A stretch of DNA of 64,000 nucleotides from JBBDXS01 sp040902195 (GCA_040902195.1 JBBDXS010000002.1:62001-126000); one strand, 5' to 3'. Shown: positions 55,073 through 64,000, counted from the first letter of the stretch. Made by a program: numbers and translations. Notes: generated by a model not told the origin, from the letters alone.

Positions 55073-56902
55073 ATGCGCGATCGCTCGAAACCTGTTGTTC
55101 TCCGCCTGATCTCGTTCGCCCTGCCCTATTGGAGGCAGGTCTTGTTCGCGCTCGCCTGCGTGGGCGCCTCCACAGCCTTTGTCGTAATGATGCCACTGCT
55201 CCTGGAGTGGGCGATCGATACGGGGCTGGACATCAACACGGTCAACGGCGTTCGCATCGCCGAGGGAAGCAAGCGCACGCTGGTGCTGCTGGCGTTCGCG
55301 ATCATCGGTGCGGCGGCGGGCCGCGGACTGTTCGCATACGGGCAGCAGTACCTGGCGGAGTGGATCGCGCAGCGGGTCGCGTACGACATCCGCAACAACA
55401 TCTATAACCACCTGCAGCGCCTCAGTTTTGCCTATCACGACAGGGCGCAGACCGGACAGATCATGTCGCGCGCGACGCAGGACGTAGAGGGCGTGCGCCT
55501 CTTCATCTCGATGGGGGTCGTGCGGCTCGTGTACGTGATGGGCCTGCTGGTAGCGACGCTGCTGCTGATGATCACGCGGAACTGGGTGCTGGCGCTCGTC
55601 TCGTGGGCGTTCGTTCCACTCACGGCGTACCTCTCGATCCGCGTGACGATGAAGCTGCGGCCGCTCTGGACGAACGTGCAGAACCTGCAGGGGACGATGG
55701 GCACCGTGCTGCAGGAGAGCCTTTCCGGCCAACGCGTCGTGAAGGCGTTTGCCGGCGAGCAACGCGAGAACGTCAAGTTCGCGAAGGAGGCGAAGGAGCT
55801 GTTCGAGAACGCGTACGCGACGAACAAGATCCAGGCCTTCAACACGCCGTTCATCTCGAGCATCTGGATGCTCTCACTCGTAACCGTCGCGTGGGTCGGT
55901 GCGCTGCAGATCCGCGCGGGCAACCTGACGGCGGGCGAGCTGAGCGCGTTCGTCGTGCTGCTGACGATGCTGCAGTTGCCGGTGCGGAGTCTGGGGTGGA
56001 TCGTGATGCTGTTTGCACGGGCGCAGTCGTCCGGCGAGCGCATCTACGAGATCCTGGACGCCGAGTCGGCGGTGAAGGAGAAACCCGGCGCGATCGAGCT
56101 GACCGGCGCGCGGGGCCACGTCGCGTTCGAGAGCGTCTCGTTCGCGTACGACGTGGTGAGCCCTGTGCTCCGCGACGTGAACATCGATGCGCAGCCGGGA
56201 CAGGTGATCGCGCTGCTGGGCCCGACCGGCTCCGGCAAGACGACCGTTGTGAACCTGCTGCCACGTTTCTACGACCCGACCAGCGGGCGGATCACGATCG
56301 ACGGCATCGACATCCGCGACGTGACGCTGGCGTCGCTGCGGCGCAGCATCGGCACCGTGCAGCAGGACGTGTTCCTGTTCTCGGCGACGATCCGCGAGAA
56401 CATCGCCTACGGCGCCGTAGACGCGACGCAGCAGGAGATCGAACGCGTCGCGAAGGCTGCGCGCATCCACGACTTCATCGAAGCGATGCCCGGCGGCTAC
56501 GACACCTGGGTGGGCGAGCGCGGCGTGACACTCTCGGGCGGCCAGCGCCAGCGCGTGTCGATCGCGCGGACGCTGCTGATGGACCCGCGCATACTGATCT
56601 TCGACGACTCGACGTCGAGCGTGGACATGGAGACGGAGTACCTGATCCAGCAGGCGCTCAGTGAGTTGATGAAGGGCCGCACGACGTTCGTCATCGCGCA
56701 GCGGCTACGCACGGTGAAAGAAGCGGACCAGATCCTGGTGCTGCAGCACGGCGAGATCGCCGAGCGGGGCACCCACGCGGACCTGATCGAGCAGGACGGT
56801 CTCTACCGCCAGATTTACGATCTTGAGCTGCGCGACCAGGAGGAAGCGTTCGAGCGGGAGCGCGCAGTCGCGGAGCCGGCGCCCGCAGGGGGGGGCGGCT
56901 AG
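55073..56902 (+). CDS. ABC exporter half-transporter, degenerate-site subunit
   Basis: A 609-residue type IV ABC half-transporter. Six helices lie in residues 10-310. The ATPase domain has Walker A LLGPTGSGKTT near 387, Q-loop VQQDVF, signature LSGGQRQR and Walker B ILIFDDSTSSVD, where Asp replaces the catalytic Glu. The switch His is Gln (FVIAQRLRTV). These changes mark the non-catalytic partner of heterodimeric exporters such as TM287/288 and BmrCD. It is followed after two bases by the second half. The pair likely exports a lipid, drug or peptide; which one is unknown. Confidence 0.93.
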   Translation: MRDRSKPVVLRLISFALPYWRQVLFALACVGASTAFVVMMPLLLEWAIDTGLDINTVNGVRIAEGSKRTLVLLAFAIIGAAAGRGLFAYGQQYLAEWIAQRVAYDIRNNIYNHLQRLSFAYHDRAQTGQIMSRATQDVEGVRLFISMGVVRLVYVMGLLVATLLLMITRNWVLALVSWAFVPLTAYLSIRVTMKLRPLWTNVQNLQGTMGTVLQESLSGQRVVKAFAGEQRENVKFAKEAKELFENAYATNKIQAFNTPFISSIWMLSLVTVAWVGALQIRAGNLTAGELSAFVVLLTMLQLPVRSLGWIVMLFARAQSSGERIYEILDAESAVKEKPGAIELTGARGHVAFESVSFAYDVVSPVLRDVNIDAQPGQVIALLGPTGSGKTTVVNLLPRFYDPTSGRITIDGIDIRDVTLASLRRSIGTVQQDVFLFSATIRENIAYGAVDATQQEIERVAKAARIHDFIEAMPGGYDTWVGERGVTLSGGQRQRVSIARTLLMDPRILIFDDSTSSVDMETEYLIQQALSELMKGRTTFVIAQRLRTVKEADQILVLQHGEIAERGTHADLIEQDGLYRQIYDLELRDQEEAFERERAVAEPAPAGGGG

Positions 56903-56904
56903 CG

Positions 56905-58809
56905 ATGGCGTACTGGGGCGGAGGCGGCGCGGGAGGTTGGGGCGGCGGACACTGGGGTCCGGGACGCCAGCAGATGCTCCGCCGCAGCAACGACGGCTGG
57001 GACGATGACGACGAGTACGGCTCGGTCTACAGCCACCGCGTCGTCTCGAGGCTGCTCCCCTACCTGAGGCCGTTCAGGGGGCGGGCGGTTCTCGCGCTGT
57101 TGGGGACGATCATCTACATCGTTACGAGCACGATCCAGCCGATCTTCATCGGCAACCTGATCGACTACGCGAGCAAGGGAGACCTGTACGGCGTGAACAA
57201 GACAGGCTTCACCTTCCTTGCCCTCGTGCTCGTGTCGTGGGTGGCGTACTATACGCAGCTCGCGAACATGGGCTGGGTGGGGCATCGACTGCTGTTCACG
57301 CTGCGCACACAGATGTTCAGTCATCTGCAGAAGCTCTCGCTGCGCTTCTACGACAACAACGAGGTGGGCAAGGTGATGTCGCGCATTACCAGTGACGTCA
57401 CGACGTTACAAGACCTGCTGACAAGCGGCTCGCTGACGATTCTGGCGAACTTCCTGGGGCTGTTCCTCGTCGTCGGCCTCATGCTGTATTACGATATCGC
57501 GCTGGCGCTGGTGACGCTGGCGGTCGTGCCGTTCCTCGTCGTTGGTATGGCGCTCTGGCAGGCGTACGCGCGGCGCGCGTTCGTTCGCGTGCGGCAGGCG
57601 ATCGCAATCGTGAACTCGAACTTGCAAGAGAACGTCTCGGGCGTGCGCGTGATCCAGAGCCTCTCGCGCGAGGGCGAGAACAGCCGCCGTTTCGCCGACG
57701 TGAACCGCAACAACTTCAGCGCGAACGTCAACGCGGGGCGCGTAACGGCGGCAGTGATGCCGATGGTGGAGCTGAGCGTCGCGATCGCGACGGCGCTCGT
57801 GATCATTTACGGAGGGTTCAAAGTACTCAACGGCGACCTGTCCGTCGGCACGCTCGCTATGTTCGCGCTGTTCGTGCAGCGCTTCTTCGACCCGGTGCGC
57901 GACCTGGTGTTGCAGTACACGCAGCTCCAGCGCGCGATGGCCGGCGGCGAGCGCATCTTCGAGGTATTGGACACGGTGCCGGAGATCCGGGACGCGGAGG
58001 ACGCCATCGCGCTGGAGGACCTGCGCGGCGAGGTGGAGTTCGACCACGTGGGCTTCCAGTACGTGGAGGACGTGCCGATCCTGCAGGACTTCAGCCTGCA
58101 CGTGAAGCCGGGCGAAACGGTCGCGTTCGTCGGGCCGACGGGCGCGGGCAAGACGACCCTTACGTCGCTCATCGCGCGGTTCTACGACGTCACGGAGGGC
58201 CGCCTGCTTATCGACGGACACGACATCCGCACGATCAAGCGCCAGACGCTGACGCGGCGGATGGGTCTGGTGCTGCAGGAGCCATTCTTGTTCTCGGGCA
58301 CCGTCGAGGAGAACATCCGCTACGGACGCCCCGAGGCGACGGACGACGAGGTCGAGCGGGCGGCGCGAGCCGTCGGCGCGCACGAGTTCATCGAGCGGCT
58401 GGAGCAGGGCTACAACACCGTGCTGCACGAACGCGGGCAGAACCTTTCGGTGGGCCAGCGACAGCTGATCAGCTTCGCGCGCGCGATCCTCGCCGAGCCG
58501 CGCATCCTGATCCTGGATGAGGCGACTGCGAACGTCGACACGCGCACGGAGGCCGTGATCCAGCGCGCGCTGTCGGAGCTGCTGCGCGACCGCACATCGT
58601 TCGTCATCGCGCACCGGCTTTCGACGATCCGTAACGCCGACCGCGTGATCGTGCTGGAGGACGGGCGGATCAAGGAGCAGGGCACGCACGACGAGCTGCT
58701 CGCGCTCGACGGGCTGTACGCGCGCCTGTACCGGATGGCGTACGAGCACAAAAACGGCGGCCGCGAGCCGGCGGCGGGCCCCGCTATACCTCACCCAGCC
58801 GCGACGTAG
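56905..58809 (+). CDS. ABC exporter half-transporter, catalytic subunit
   Basis: A 634-residue partner of the preceding gene. A Gly/Trp-rich N-terminus (MAYWGGGGAGGWGGGHWGPG) precedes six helices. The ATPase has Walker A FVGPTGAGKTT, Q-loop VLQEPF, signature LSVGQRQL (Val for Gly, as often seen opposite a degenerate site), Walker B ILILDEATANVD with the catalytic Glu and switch FVIAHRLST with His. Each dimer should thus have one working and one dead ATP site. The two genes are two bases apart and surely co-translated. Confidence 0.94.
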   Translation: MAYWGGGGAGGWGGGHWGPGRQQMLRRSNDGWDDDDEYGSVYSHRVVSRLLPYLRPFRGRAVLALLGTIIYIVTSTIQPIFIGNLIDYASKGDLYGVNKTGFTFLALVLVSWVAYYTQLANMGWVGHRLLFTLRTQMFSHLQKLSLRFYDNNEVGKVMSRITSDVTTLQDLLTSGSLTILANFLGLFLVVGLMLYYDIALALVTLAVVPFLVVGMALWQAYARRAFVRVRQAIAIVNSNLQENVSGVRVIQSLSREGENSRRFADVNRNNFSANVNAGRVTAAVMPMVELSVAIATALVIIYGGFKVLNGDLSVGTLAMFALFVQRFFDPVRDLVLQYTQLQRAMAGGERIFEVLDTVPEIRDAEDAIALEDLRGEVEFDHVGFQYVEDVPILQDFSLHVKPGETVAFVGPTGAGKTTLTSLIARFYDVTEGRLLIDGHDIRTIKRQTLTRRMGLVLQEPFLFSGTVEENIRYGRPEATDDEVERAARAVGAHEFIERLEQGYNTVLHERGQNLSVGQRQLISFARAILAEPRILILDEATANVDTRTEAVIQRALSELLRDRTSFVIAHRLSTIRNADRVIVLEDGRIKEQGTHDELLALDGLYARLYRMAYEHKNGGREPAAGPAIPHPAAT

Positions 58810-58887
58810 CCGAACCGCCTCGCGTTCGATCCACACGACGCGAGGCCTCGTGCTACAATCCGCGCGTTCTGTCGAAAGGAGCGCGCC

Positions 58888-60522
58888 ATGCCCGATGCCT
58901 TCTCCCAACTCAGCGAGGACTACATCGGCGCCACGCTCGCGCAGCGACCTGAAGCGGCGACGGGCCTCGGCTTTCACGAGCACGACAGCGAGATCACCGA
59001 CCGCAGCCGCGAGAACGTTGAGCGGCGCGCCCAGCAGCTCCGCGGGTTCCTGTCGCGCATCGATGGCCTTCGCGCTGACGAGCTGACTCCGGAAGACAAG
59101 ACCGACGTAGAGTTGCTGCGCAACCACGTCTCGTGGGAGCTCGTCACGATCGAGGAGATCGCGGCGTTCCGGCACAACCCGGGCGGCTATCTCGCGGCGA
59201 TCGGCGGCGGCTGCAACGGGCTGATCATCCGCGACTTCGCGCCGCTGGCGGAGCGGTCGAAGAGCCTCGTCGCGCGGCTGCGACAAACGCCGCGGCTGCT
59301 CGAACAGGCGAGGACGAATCTCGAAGACTGCTCGCGCATCCACGTCGAGACCGCGCTCGAGCAGGGCGCAGGGCTGCGCGTGTTGCTCCAGCGCGACCTG
59401 CCCGGCGCGCTCGCGTCGCTCGATGACGCAGCGTTACTCGCGGAGTTCGGCGAGGCGCAGCAGACGGCAAGCGACGCCATCGATGGGTTCCTAACGTGGA
59501 TGAAGGACGATCTCCTGCCGCGCGCGAACGCGGACTTCGCGTACGGGCCGGAGCGCTACACCAAGATGCTCTCCTACCTGGACGCCGTTGAGCGGCCGCT
59601 CGATGAGCTGGAGCGGCGCGGCCGCGACGACCTGCGCGCGTGCCAGGAGCGGCTGCGCGAGCTGGCGGCGCAGGTGGACGCATCGAAGACGCCGGCGGAG
59701 GTCGTCGATCTTGTCGCGCAGGAGCATCCTGCGCCGGACCGGCTGCTGCCGGACACCGACGCGTTGCTCGAGGAGCTGCGCCAGTTCTCGATCGATCACA
59801 AGCTGGTGACGATGCCGACGGAGGTGCGCATTCGCGTCGCGGATACGCCGTCGTTTGCACGCGCGACGACGCAGGCGGCGTGCAGCACGCCGGGCGCGTT
59901 CGAGAAGAAGGCGACGGAGGCGTACTACTACGTGACGCCGCCGGACGCGTCGTGGCCTGCGGAACGCACGGAGGCGTACCTGAAGTTCTTCAATCGCTAC
60001 AGCCTGCCCGGCATCACCGCGCACGAGGCGTACCCCGGCCACTACGTCCACCTGATGTGGCTGCACAAGTCGGAGCGCAAGCTGCCGCATTTCCTGCCGA
60101 CGATCACGACGATCGAGGGCTGGGCGCACTACGTGGAGCTCGTGATGATCGAGACGGGCTACGGCGGCGGCGACCCGCGCTACGGCATCATGCAACAGCG
60201 CGAGGCGTTGCTGCGGCTCTGCCGCTACCTCGCGTCGCTGGGGCTGCACACGCAGGGCTGGACGTTCGACGAGTCGGTCGAGTTCTTCCAGCGCGAGGGC
60301 TACGCGACGCGGCCCATCGCGGAGCGCGAGTCGCGCCGCGGGGTGATCGGCCCGCAGTACTACTCCTATACCCTGGGCAAGCACGAGATCCTGGACCTGC
60401 GGGCCAAGCTCGAGAAGCAGCAGGGCGCCCGCTTCGACCTGCTCGCCTTCCACGACGCCTTCATGAAGCTGCCCTACCCGGTACCGGTGATCGAGCGGCT
60501 GCTTCTGGCTAATGAGACGTAG
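58888..60522 (+). CDS. DUF885 family putative metallopeptidase
   Basis: A 544-residue protein of the DUF885 family. The N-terminal half is helical (RPEAATGLGFHEHDSEITDRSREN is the usual start region) and the C-terminal half contains PGITAHEAYPGHYVHLMW, the family's HExxPGH zinc-type motif, followed by GWAHYVELVMIETG with the downstream Glu. This suggests a peptidase related to the M3/M32 type, but no substrate is established for these proteins. It has no signal peptide. The ATG follows AAGGAG, and a TACAAT hexamer lies 28 bases upstream, so this gene does have a leader. Confidence 0.88.
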   Translation: MPDAFSQLSEDYIGATLAQRPEAATGLGFHEHDSEITDRSRENVERRAQQLRGFLSRIDGLRADELTPEDKTDVELLRNHVSWELVTIEEIAAFRHNPGGYLAAIGGGCNGLIIRDFAPLAERSKSLVARLRQTPRLLEQARTNLEDCSRIHVETALEQGAGLRVLLQRDLPGALASLDDAALLAEFGEAQQTASDAIDGFLTWMKDDLLPRANADFAYGPERYTKMLSYLDAVERPLDELERRGRDDLRACQERLRELAAQVDASKTPAEVVDLVAQEHPAPDRLLPDTDALLEELRQFSIDHKLVTMPTEVRIRVADTPSFARATTQAACSTPGAFEKKATEAYYYVTPPDASWPAERTEAYLKFFNRYSLPGITAHEAYPGHYVHLMWLHKSERKLPHFLPTITTIEGWAHYVELVMIETGYGGGDPRYGIMQQREALLRLCRYLASLGLHTQGWTFDESVEFFQREGYATRPIAERESRRGVIGPQYYSYTLGKHEILDLRAKLEKQQGARFDLLAFHDAFMKLPYPVPVIERLLLANET

Positions 60523-60614
60523 ATCACACAACAGTATCGGGCGGGCGGCCGAAGCTATGGTATGATACGTCCGCCCGCGCGACGGGGGACCGGCGTAGCG
60601 GCCTTTATTTACTC

Positions 60615-62141
60615 ATGGACAACTGGGACCTTGTCGTCATCGGCGCCGGCTCCGCCGGGGCCGTGATCGCGGCTCGGGTCACGGAAGACCCGGCGCAGCG
60701 CGTACTTCTGATCGAGGCCGGGCCGGACTATCCTGACGCGCAATCGCTCCCGGAAGACCTGACGGACGGCCACAAGAACTCGCTCGTGAAGCACGACTGG
60801 GGGTTCGTCTACCAACCGACGCCGGTTGTGCGCAGCGACGTGCCGCTGCCGCGCGGTAAGGTCACCGGTGGATCATCCGCAGTAAACACGTCGATTGCGC
60901 TGCGCGGCCAGCGTGAGGACTACGACGAGTGGGCGGCGATCGCGGGGCCGGAGTGGTCGTGGGAGAAGTGCCTGCCCGCGTTCAAACGCCTCGAGACCGA
61001 CCGCGACATCACGAACGCCCTGCACGGCTGCGATGGGCCGATCCCGCTGCGCCGCTATCCGCGCGACGAGCTGGTGCCGTTCCAGCGCGCGTTCCTCGAT
61101 GCGTGCAGGGCGATGGGCTACCCGGAGTGTCCCGACCACAACGATCCGGACACGACGGGCTACGGCCCGCATCCGATGAACAAGCAGGGTCGCCTGCGCG
61201 TCAGCACCAACCTCGCCTACCTCAACCCCGCTCGCTCTCGCCCCAACCTGACCATCCGGCCCAAGACGAACGTCCGACGCGTCATCGTGCGCGATGGCAG
61301 GGCGACGGGCGTCGAGGTCGAGACGGACGGGGTCGTGGAGACGATCGACGCGGCGCGCATCGTGCTGTGCGGCGGCGCGATCCAGTCGCCGAACATCCTC
61401 GTGCGCTCAGGCATCGGACCGAAGGAGACGCTCGAGCGGCTGGGCGTGCCGGTCGTGAAGGACGCGCACGGCGTGGGCGCGCGGCTGTGGGACCACCCGG
61501 GCTCGATGGTCGTGATGGTGCCGATGCCGGGCATCGCGGCGTACGACCAGCCAATGATCCAGACGACGCTGCGTTACACGGCGAAGGGCTCGGACGAGCT
61601 CAACGACATGCAGCTCGAGCCGATCTCGTTCATCCAGCGCCTCGACGACGACGGGCCGCTGCTCTGCGGGCTGGCCGCCGTGATCGAGAAGCCGCGCGGC
61701 CACGGACGCCTTCGGTTCGAGAGCGCCGACCCGAACGCGCAGCCCGCGATCGAGTCCGAGTTCCTGAAGGACGACTGGGACGTCGAGCGCATGGTCGAAG
61801 GCATCGAGATCGGGCTGCGGATGGCGGAGACGGTCGAGATGCGTGAAGTCTGCCAGCTCGTCGTGCGGCCGCAGCACGAGGTCGCGATCGATCGCGAGAA
61901 GCTCGCGACGTGGGTGAAGCGGCGCTGCGGGTCGGGCTACCACCCGTCGGGGACGGCGCCGATGGGCGCGGCGGACGACGAGGACGCGGTCCTCGATCAG
62001 TACGGACACGTGTACGGCATCGAGGGGCTGTTCGTCGCGGACGCGAGCATCATGCCGACGATCCCGCGGGCAAACACGAACATCCCGACGATCATGATCG
62101 GCGAGCGCTTCGGCGAGTGGTTCCGCGAGGGCGTCTGTTAG
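60615..62141 (+). CDS. GMC family oxidoreductase
   Basis: A 508-residue flavoenzyme of the choline/alcohol dehydrogenase family: FAD motif VVIGAGSAGAVIAARV at residues 7-22, LLIEAGPDYPD, the first GMC signature around GKVTGGSSAVNTSIALRG, the second around LCGGAIQSPNILVRSGIG, and the C-terminal GSGYHPSGTAPMG containing the catalytic His, then LFVADASIMPTIPRANTN. It oxidises an alcohol with FAD. The next gene starts at the base after its stop, so it shares an operon with the DSD1-type enzyme, PAS and MBL genes. The substrate is unknown. Confidence 0.93.
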   Translation: MDNWDLVVIGAGSAGAVIAARVTEDPAQRVLLIEAGPDYPDAQSLPEDLTDGHKNSLVKHDWGFVYQPTPVVRSDVPLPRGKVTGGSSAVNTSIALRGQREDYDEWAAIAGPEWSWEKCLPAFKRLETDRDITNALHGCDGPIPLRRYPRDELVPFQRAFLDACRAMGYPECPDHNDPDTTGYGPHPMNKQGRLRVSTNLAYLNPARSRPNLTIRPKTNVRRVIVRDGRATGVEVETDGVVETIDAARIVLCGGAIQSPNILVRSGIGPKETLERLGVPVVKDAHGVGARLWDHPGSMVVMVPMPGIAAYDQPMIQTTLRYTAKGSDELNDMQLEPISFIQRLDDDGPLLCGLAAVIEKPRGHGRLRFESADPNAQPAIESEFLKDDWDVERMVEGIEIGLRMAETVEMREVCQLVVRPQHEVAIDREKLATWVKRRCGSGYHPSGTAPMGAADDEDAVLDQYGHVYGIEGLFVADASIMPTIPRANTNIPTIMIGERFGEWFREGVC

Positions 62142-63242
62142 ATGAAGGTGCGCGACATCCCCACGCCGGCACTGGTCGTTGATGTCGCCGCGATGGAACG
62201 CAACATACGGACGATGGCGGACTTCTTCGCGACCGGTAACACGAAGCTCCGCCCTCACTTCAAAGCGCACAAGACGCCCGCGATCGCGCGGCGGCAGCTC
62301 GCCGCCGGGTCGTGCACGGGACTGACCGTCGCGACAGTGGGCGAGGCGGAGCTGTGCGCGGACGAAGCGATCTGCGACGACATCTTGATCGCGAACCAGG
62401 TGCTCGGGCCGGGCAAGGCGGAGCGCGTCGCGAGGCTGGCGCAGCGCATCACTATCAAGGTCGCTATCGATTCCGATGCGACGCTTGACGACATCGCGCG
62501 CGCGGCGCAGGCCGAGGGCGGTGAGGTCGGCGTCGTCGTCGACATTAACGTTGGCATGCCGCGCTGCGGCATCGAGCACGGCGAGCCCGCGCTACGGCTG
62601 GCGAAGCGCGCGGCGGACATGTCGGGCGTGCGGTTCGCCGGGCTGATGGGCTACGAGGGCCACGTCGTCGGCCTGCCGGAGCGCAGCGAGCGCGAGCCGC
62701 GCGCGCGCAAAGCGATGGAACGCCTGACCGAGACGCTGGCGCTTGTGCGCAGCGCCGGGCTGCCGTGCGACCTCGTGAGCGCGGGCGGCACCGGCACGTA
62801 CGACATCACGGGACGCATCGAGGGCATCACCGAGATCCAGGCCGGCTCCTACGTCCTGATGGACACCGCATACGCGAAGCTCGGCCTGCCGTTCGAGCAG
62901 GCGCTCAGCCTGCACACGACGGTCCTCTCGCGCCCGCGCGCGGAGCAGTGCGCGACGGACGGCGGGCTCAAGGCGTCGAGCGTCGACCACGGCAACCCCG
63001 ACGTAAAGGGCATCGAGGGCGCGTCCGTGCTCTTCCTGAGCGACGAACACGCGACGATCACGCTGCCGGCGGACAGCGCGGTCGCGCCGGGCGACCGCCT
63101 CGAGCTGTGGCCGTCACATGTCGATCCGACGATCAACCAGCACGACGTCCTGTTCGCCGTGGAAGGCGACGACGTGGTCGATATCTGGCCGGTCACGGCG
63201 CGGGGCTATCGCGAGCACCGCATGCTGCTGGAGGGGCGGTAG
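62142..63242 (+). CDS. DSD1-type PLP enzyme (D-threonine aldolase / alanine racemase N-terminal fold)
   Basis: A 366-residue PLP enzyme of fold type III. DIPTPALVVDVAAMERNI opens the barrel, LRPHFKAHKTPAIARRQL holds the PLP Lys near residue 46, DINVGMPRCGIEHG and SAGGTGTYDI bind phosphate, and WPSHVDPTINQHD near residue 327 is the metal site of D-threonine aldolase and D-serine dehydratase, with Val where many have Cys. It should act on D-3-hydroxy amino acids. It directly follows the GMC gene, suggesting a catabolic pathway for a hydroxy compound. Confidence 0.87.
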   Translation: MKVRDIPTPALVVDVAAMERNIRTMADFFATGNTKLRPHFKAHKTPAIARRQLAAGSCTGLTVATVGEAELCADEAICDDILIANQVLGPGKAERVARLAQRITIKVAIDSDATLDDIARAAQAEGGEVGVVVDINVGMPRCGIEHGEPALRLAKRAADMSGVRFAGLMGYEGHVVGLPERSEREPRARKAMERLTETLALVRSAGLPCDLVSAGGTGTYDITGRIEGITEIQAGSYVLMDTAYAKLGLPFEQALSLHTTVLSRPRAEQCATDGGLKASSVDHGNPDVKGIEGASVLFLSDEHATITLPADSAVAPGDRLELWPSHVDPTINQHDVLFAVEGDDVVDIWPVTARGYREHRMLLEGR

Positions 63243-63243
63243 C

Positions 63244-63627
63244 GTGGAAGTCGAGCTGATCTTGATGCGGCAGCTCGCGAGCTACCTGACGCTGCCGATC
63301 TTCCTCGTCGACGCGGGCGGCAAGCTGCTCTTCTACAACGAGGCCGCGGAGCCGCACCTGGGGCGTCGCTTCGAGGAGGCGGGCGAGATGCAGCTAGGCG
63401 ATCTCTCGAAGATCTTCGAGATCACGCGCGAAGACGGCTCGCCGTTCCCGGACGACGAGTTCCCACTCGCCGTCGCACTGCACAAGCGCCGGCCCACGCA
63501 CGACATGATCCGCTTCCGCGCGCTCGATGGCCTGCTGCACAACGTGGATGTGACGGCGTTCCCGCTCGAAGGCCAGGGCGGCAGACACCTGGGGGCTGTG
63601 GCGATCTTCTGGGAGAAGCCTGCATGA
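63244..63627 (+). CDS. Stand-alone PAS domain protein
   Basis: A 127-residue protein with a GTG start one base after the preceding stop. It is a single PAS fold: LTLPIFLVDAGGKLLFYNEAAEPHLG, DLSKIFEITREDGSPFPDDEFPLAVALHKRRPTHDMIRFRALDGLLHNVDVTAFPLEGQGG and AVAIFWEK. There is no output domain. Its stop overlaps the start of the MBL-fold gene by four bases, so the two proteins may act together, with PAS sensing a small molecule or redox state. The partner is not known. Confidence 0.85.
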   Translation: MEVELILMRQLASYLTLPIFLVDAGGKLLFYNEAAEPHLGRRFEEAGEMQLGDLSKIFEITREDGSPFPDDEFPLAVALHKRRPTHDMIRFRALDGLLHNVDVTAFPLEGQGGRHLGAVAIFWEKPA

Positions 63628-64000
63628 AGGTCACGCTTTGGGGCACGCGCGGCTCGTCGCCCAGCGCCGGGCCGGAGAATATACGCTACGGCGGCAACAC
63701 CGCCTGCGTGGAGGTGCGCGCCGGGGACGGCACGCTCGTGATCCTCGACGCGGGCACGGGCATTCGGCGTCTCGGAGCGGCGATCAGCGAGGACATCAAG
63801 CGCGTCGACGTGCTGCTGACGCACCTGCACCTGGACCACATCCAGGGCCTCGGCTTCTTCGCGCCGCTCTACCGCGACGGCCTGGAGGTACACATCTGGG
63901 GCCCGCCGACGGCAGGACTCACGCTGGAGGGGCGGCTGACGCGCTACCTCTCGCCGCCGCTCTTCCCCGTCCGCCTGCGTGAGCTGCCCTGCGATCTGAC
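63624..64000 (+). CDS. MBL-fold metallo-hydrolase, 3' partial
   Basis: The frame opens at ATG 63624 (ATGA overlap with the PAS stop) and runs off the window end after about 125 codons. It starts MKVTLWGTRGSSPSAGPENI and RYGGNTACVEV, continues ILDAGTGIRRLG and has the metal motif THLHLDHIQGLGFF (HxHxDH). The GTRGS..GGNT start is that of the phosphodiesterase/ribonuclease-Z-like branch of metallo-beta-lactamase-fold proteins, often found with PAS or signalling domains. A cyclic nucleotide or phosphodiester substrate is possible. The C-terminal ligands are not in view. Confidence 0.88.
   Translation, partial: MKVTLWGTRGSSPSAGPENIRYGGNTACVEVRAGDGTLVILDAGTGIRRLGAAISEDIKRVDVLLTHLHLDHIQGLGFFAPLYRDGLEVHIWGPPTAGLTLEGRLTRYLSPPLFPVRLRELPCDL

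Noticed and set aside
57406..59343. A 645-codon minus-strand open frame across the second ABC gene and the DUF885 gene
   Set aside because: It spans two real genes and their gap and has no domain, ribosome site or sensible composition; similar antisense frames at 12782-14092, 16412-17632, 20325-21845 and 27207-28442 were rejected for the same reason.
1..64000. CRISPR arrays, rRNA genes and prophage structural genes
   Set aside because: No regularly spaced direct repeats, no rRNA-like segments and no capsid, portal or terminase-like proteins were seen anywhere in the window.

Overview
This is a GC-rich bacterial chromosome segment with short gaps between genes. Several features point to Chloroflexota, perhaps Dehalococcoidia or a relative, but this is inference without any search. 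They are an F420 gene pair (cofE, npdG-like), a FabL-type enoyl-ACP reductase, a decaprenyl-phosphate phosphoribosyltransferase homologue, a MenA-type prenyltransferase, a Tad pilus locus without a secretin (as expected of a cell with one membrane), and a secreted CAP-domain protein with an Asn/Asp-rich tail. There are two tRNA genes and no rRNA or CRISPR array.

Layout. 0-10 kb: an SDR cut by the window edge; a minus-strand four-gene operon (methyltransferase, DinB, MFS, FAD oxidoreductase) joined by 4-base overlaps; a membrane protein with a degenerate GGDEF-like domain; fabL; a second SDR with a NUDIX hydrolase; the F420 pair. 10.8-12.6 kb: an AT-richer island bounded by a 42-base inverted repeat. 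It carries a zinc-ribbon protein, a DUF6941-like protein, a PemK/MazF-type toxin with a probable antitoxin, and the tail of an ISXO2/IS1595-like transposase. 12.8-24.8 kb: acyl-CoA dehydrogenase, a folC-fabF-galE-like operon, menA, an Fe-S type regulator, tRNA-Ala, prepilin peptidase, the phosphoribosyltransferase, a four-cluster ferredoxin, dut, a fluoride riboswitch with crcB and DUF190, and an aquaporin. 25-32 kb: diguanylate cyclase, folD, a frameshifted amidohydrolase, a class III nucleotide cyclase, thyX and a sugar dehydrogenase lipoprotein.

32-43 kb is a minus-strand Tad (Flp) pilus operon: flp, tadE, tadG-like, cpaB, tadZ, tadA, tadB, tadC and an FHA gene. Upstream lie two winged-helix regulators and a kinase-like protein whose receiver and kinase domains have lost their phosphorylation residues. 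The prepilin peptidase that would process the pilin is 20 kb away. 43-55 kb: LhgO-like oxidase, ferredoxin reductase, MgtC, a lipoprotein hydrolase, a coaD-rsmD operon, the CAP protein, a polysaccharide deacetylase remnant, a PAS-LuxR regulator, tRNA-Val, a CoxE-type VWA protein and rimI. 55-64 kb: a heterodimeric ABC exporter, a DUF885 protein and an operon of GMC oxidoreductase, DSD1-type PLP enzyme, PAS protein and an MBL-fold hydrolase cut by the window end.

Two patterns cut across the window. First, several single genes have a -10 hexamer (TANNNT) only 6-9 bases before the start codon and no Shine-Dalgarno, suggesting leaderless transcripts, whereas operon-internal genes have Shine-Dalgarno sites or overlaps. 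Second, the intergenic spaces carry several families of dispersed repeats, notably short palindromes whose arms differ but which share a CTNNAG centre.
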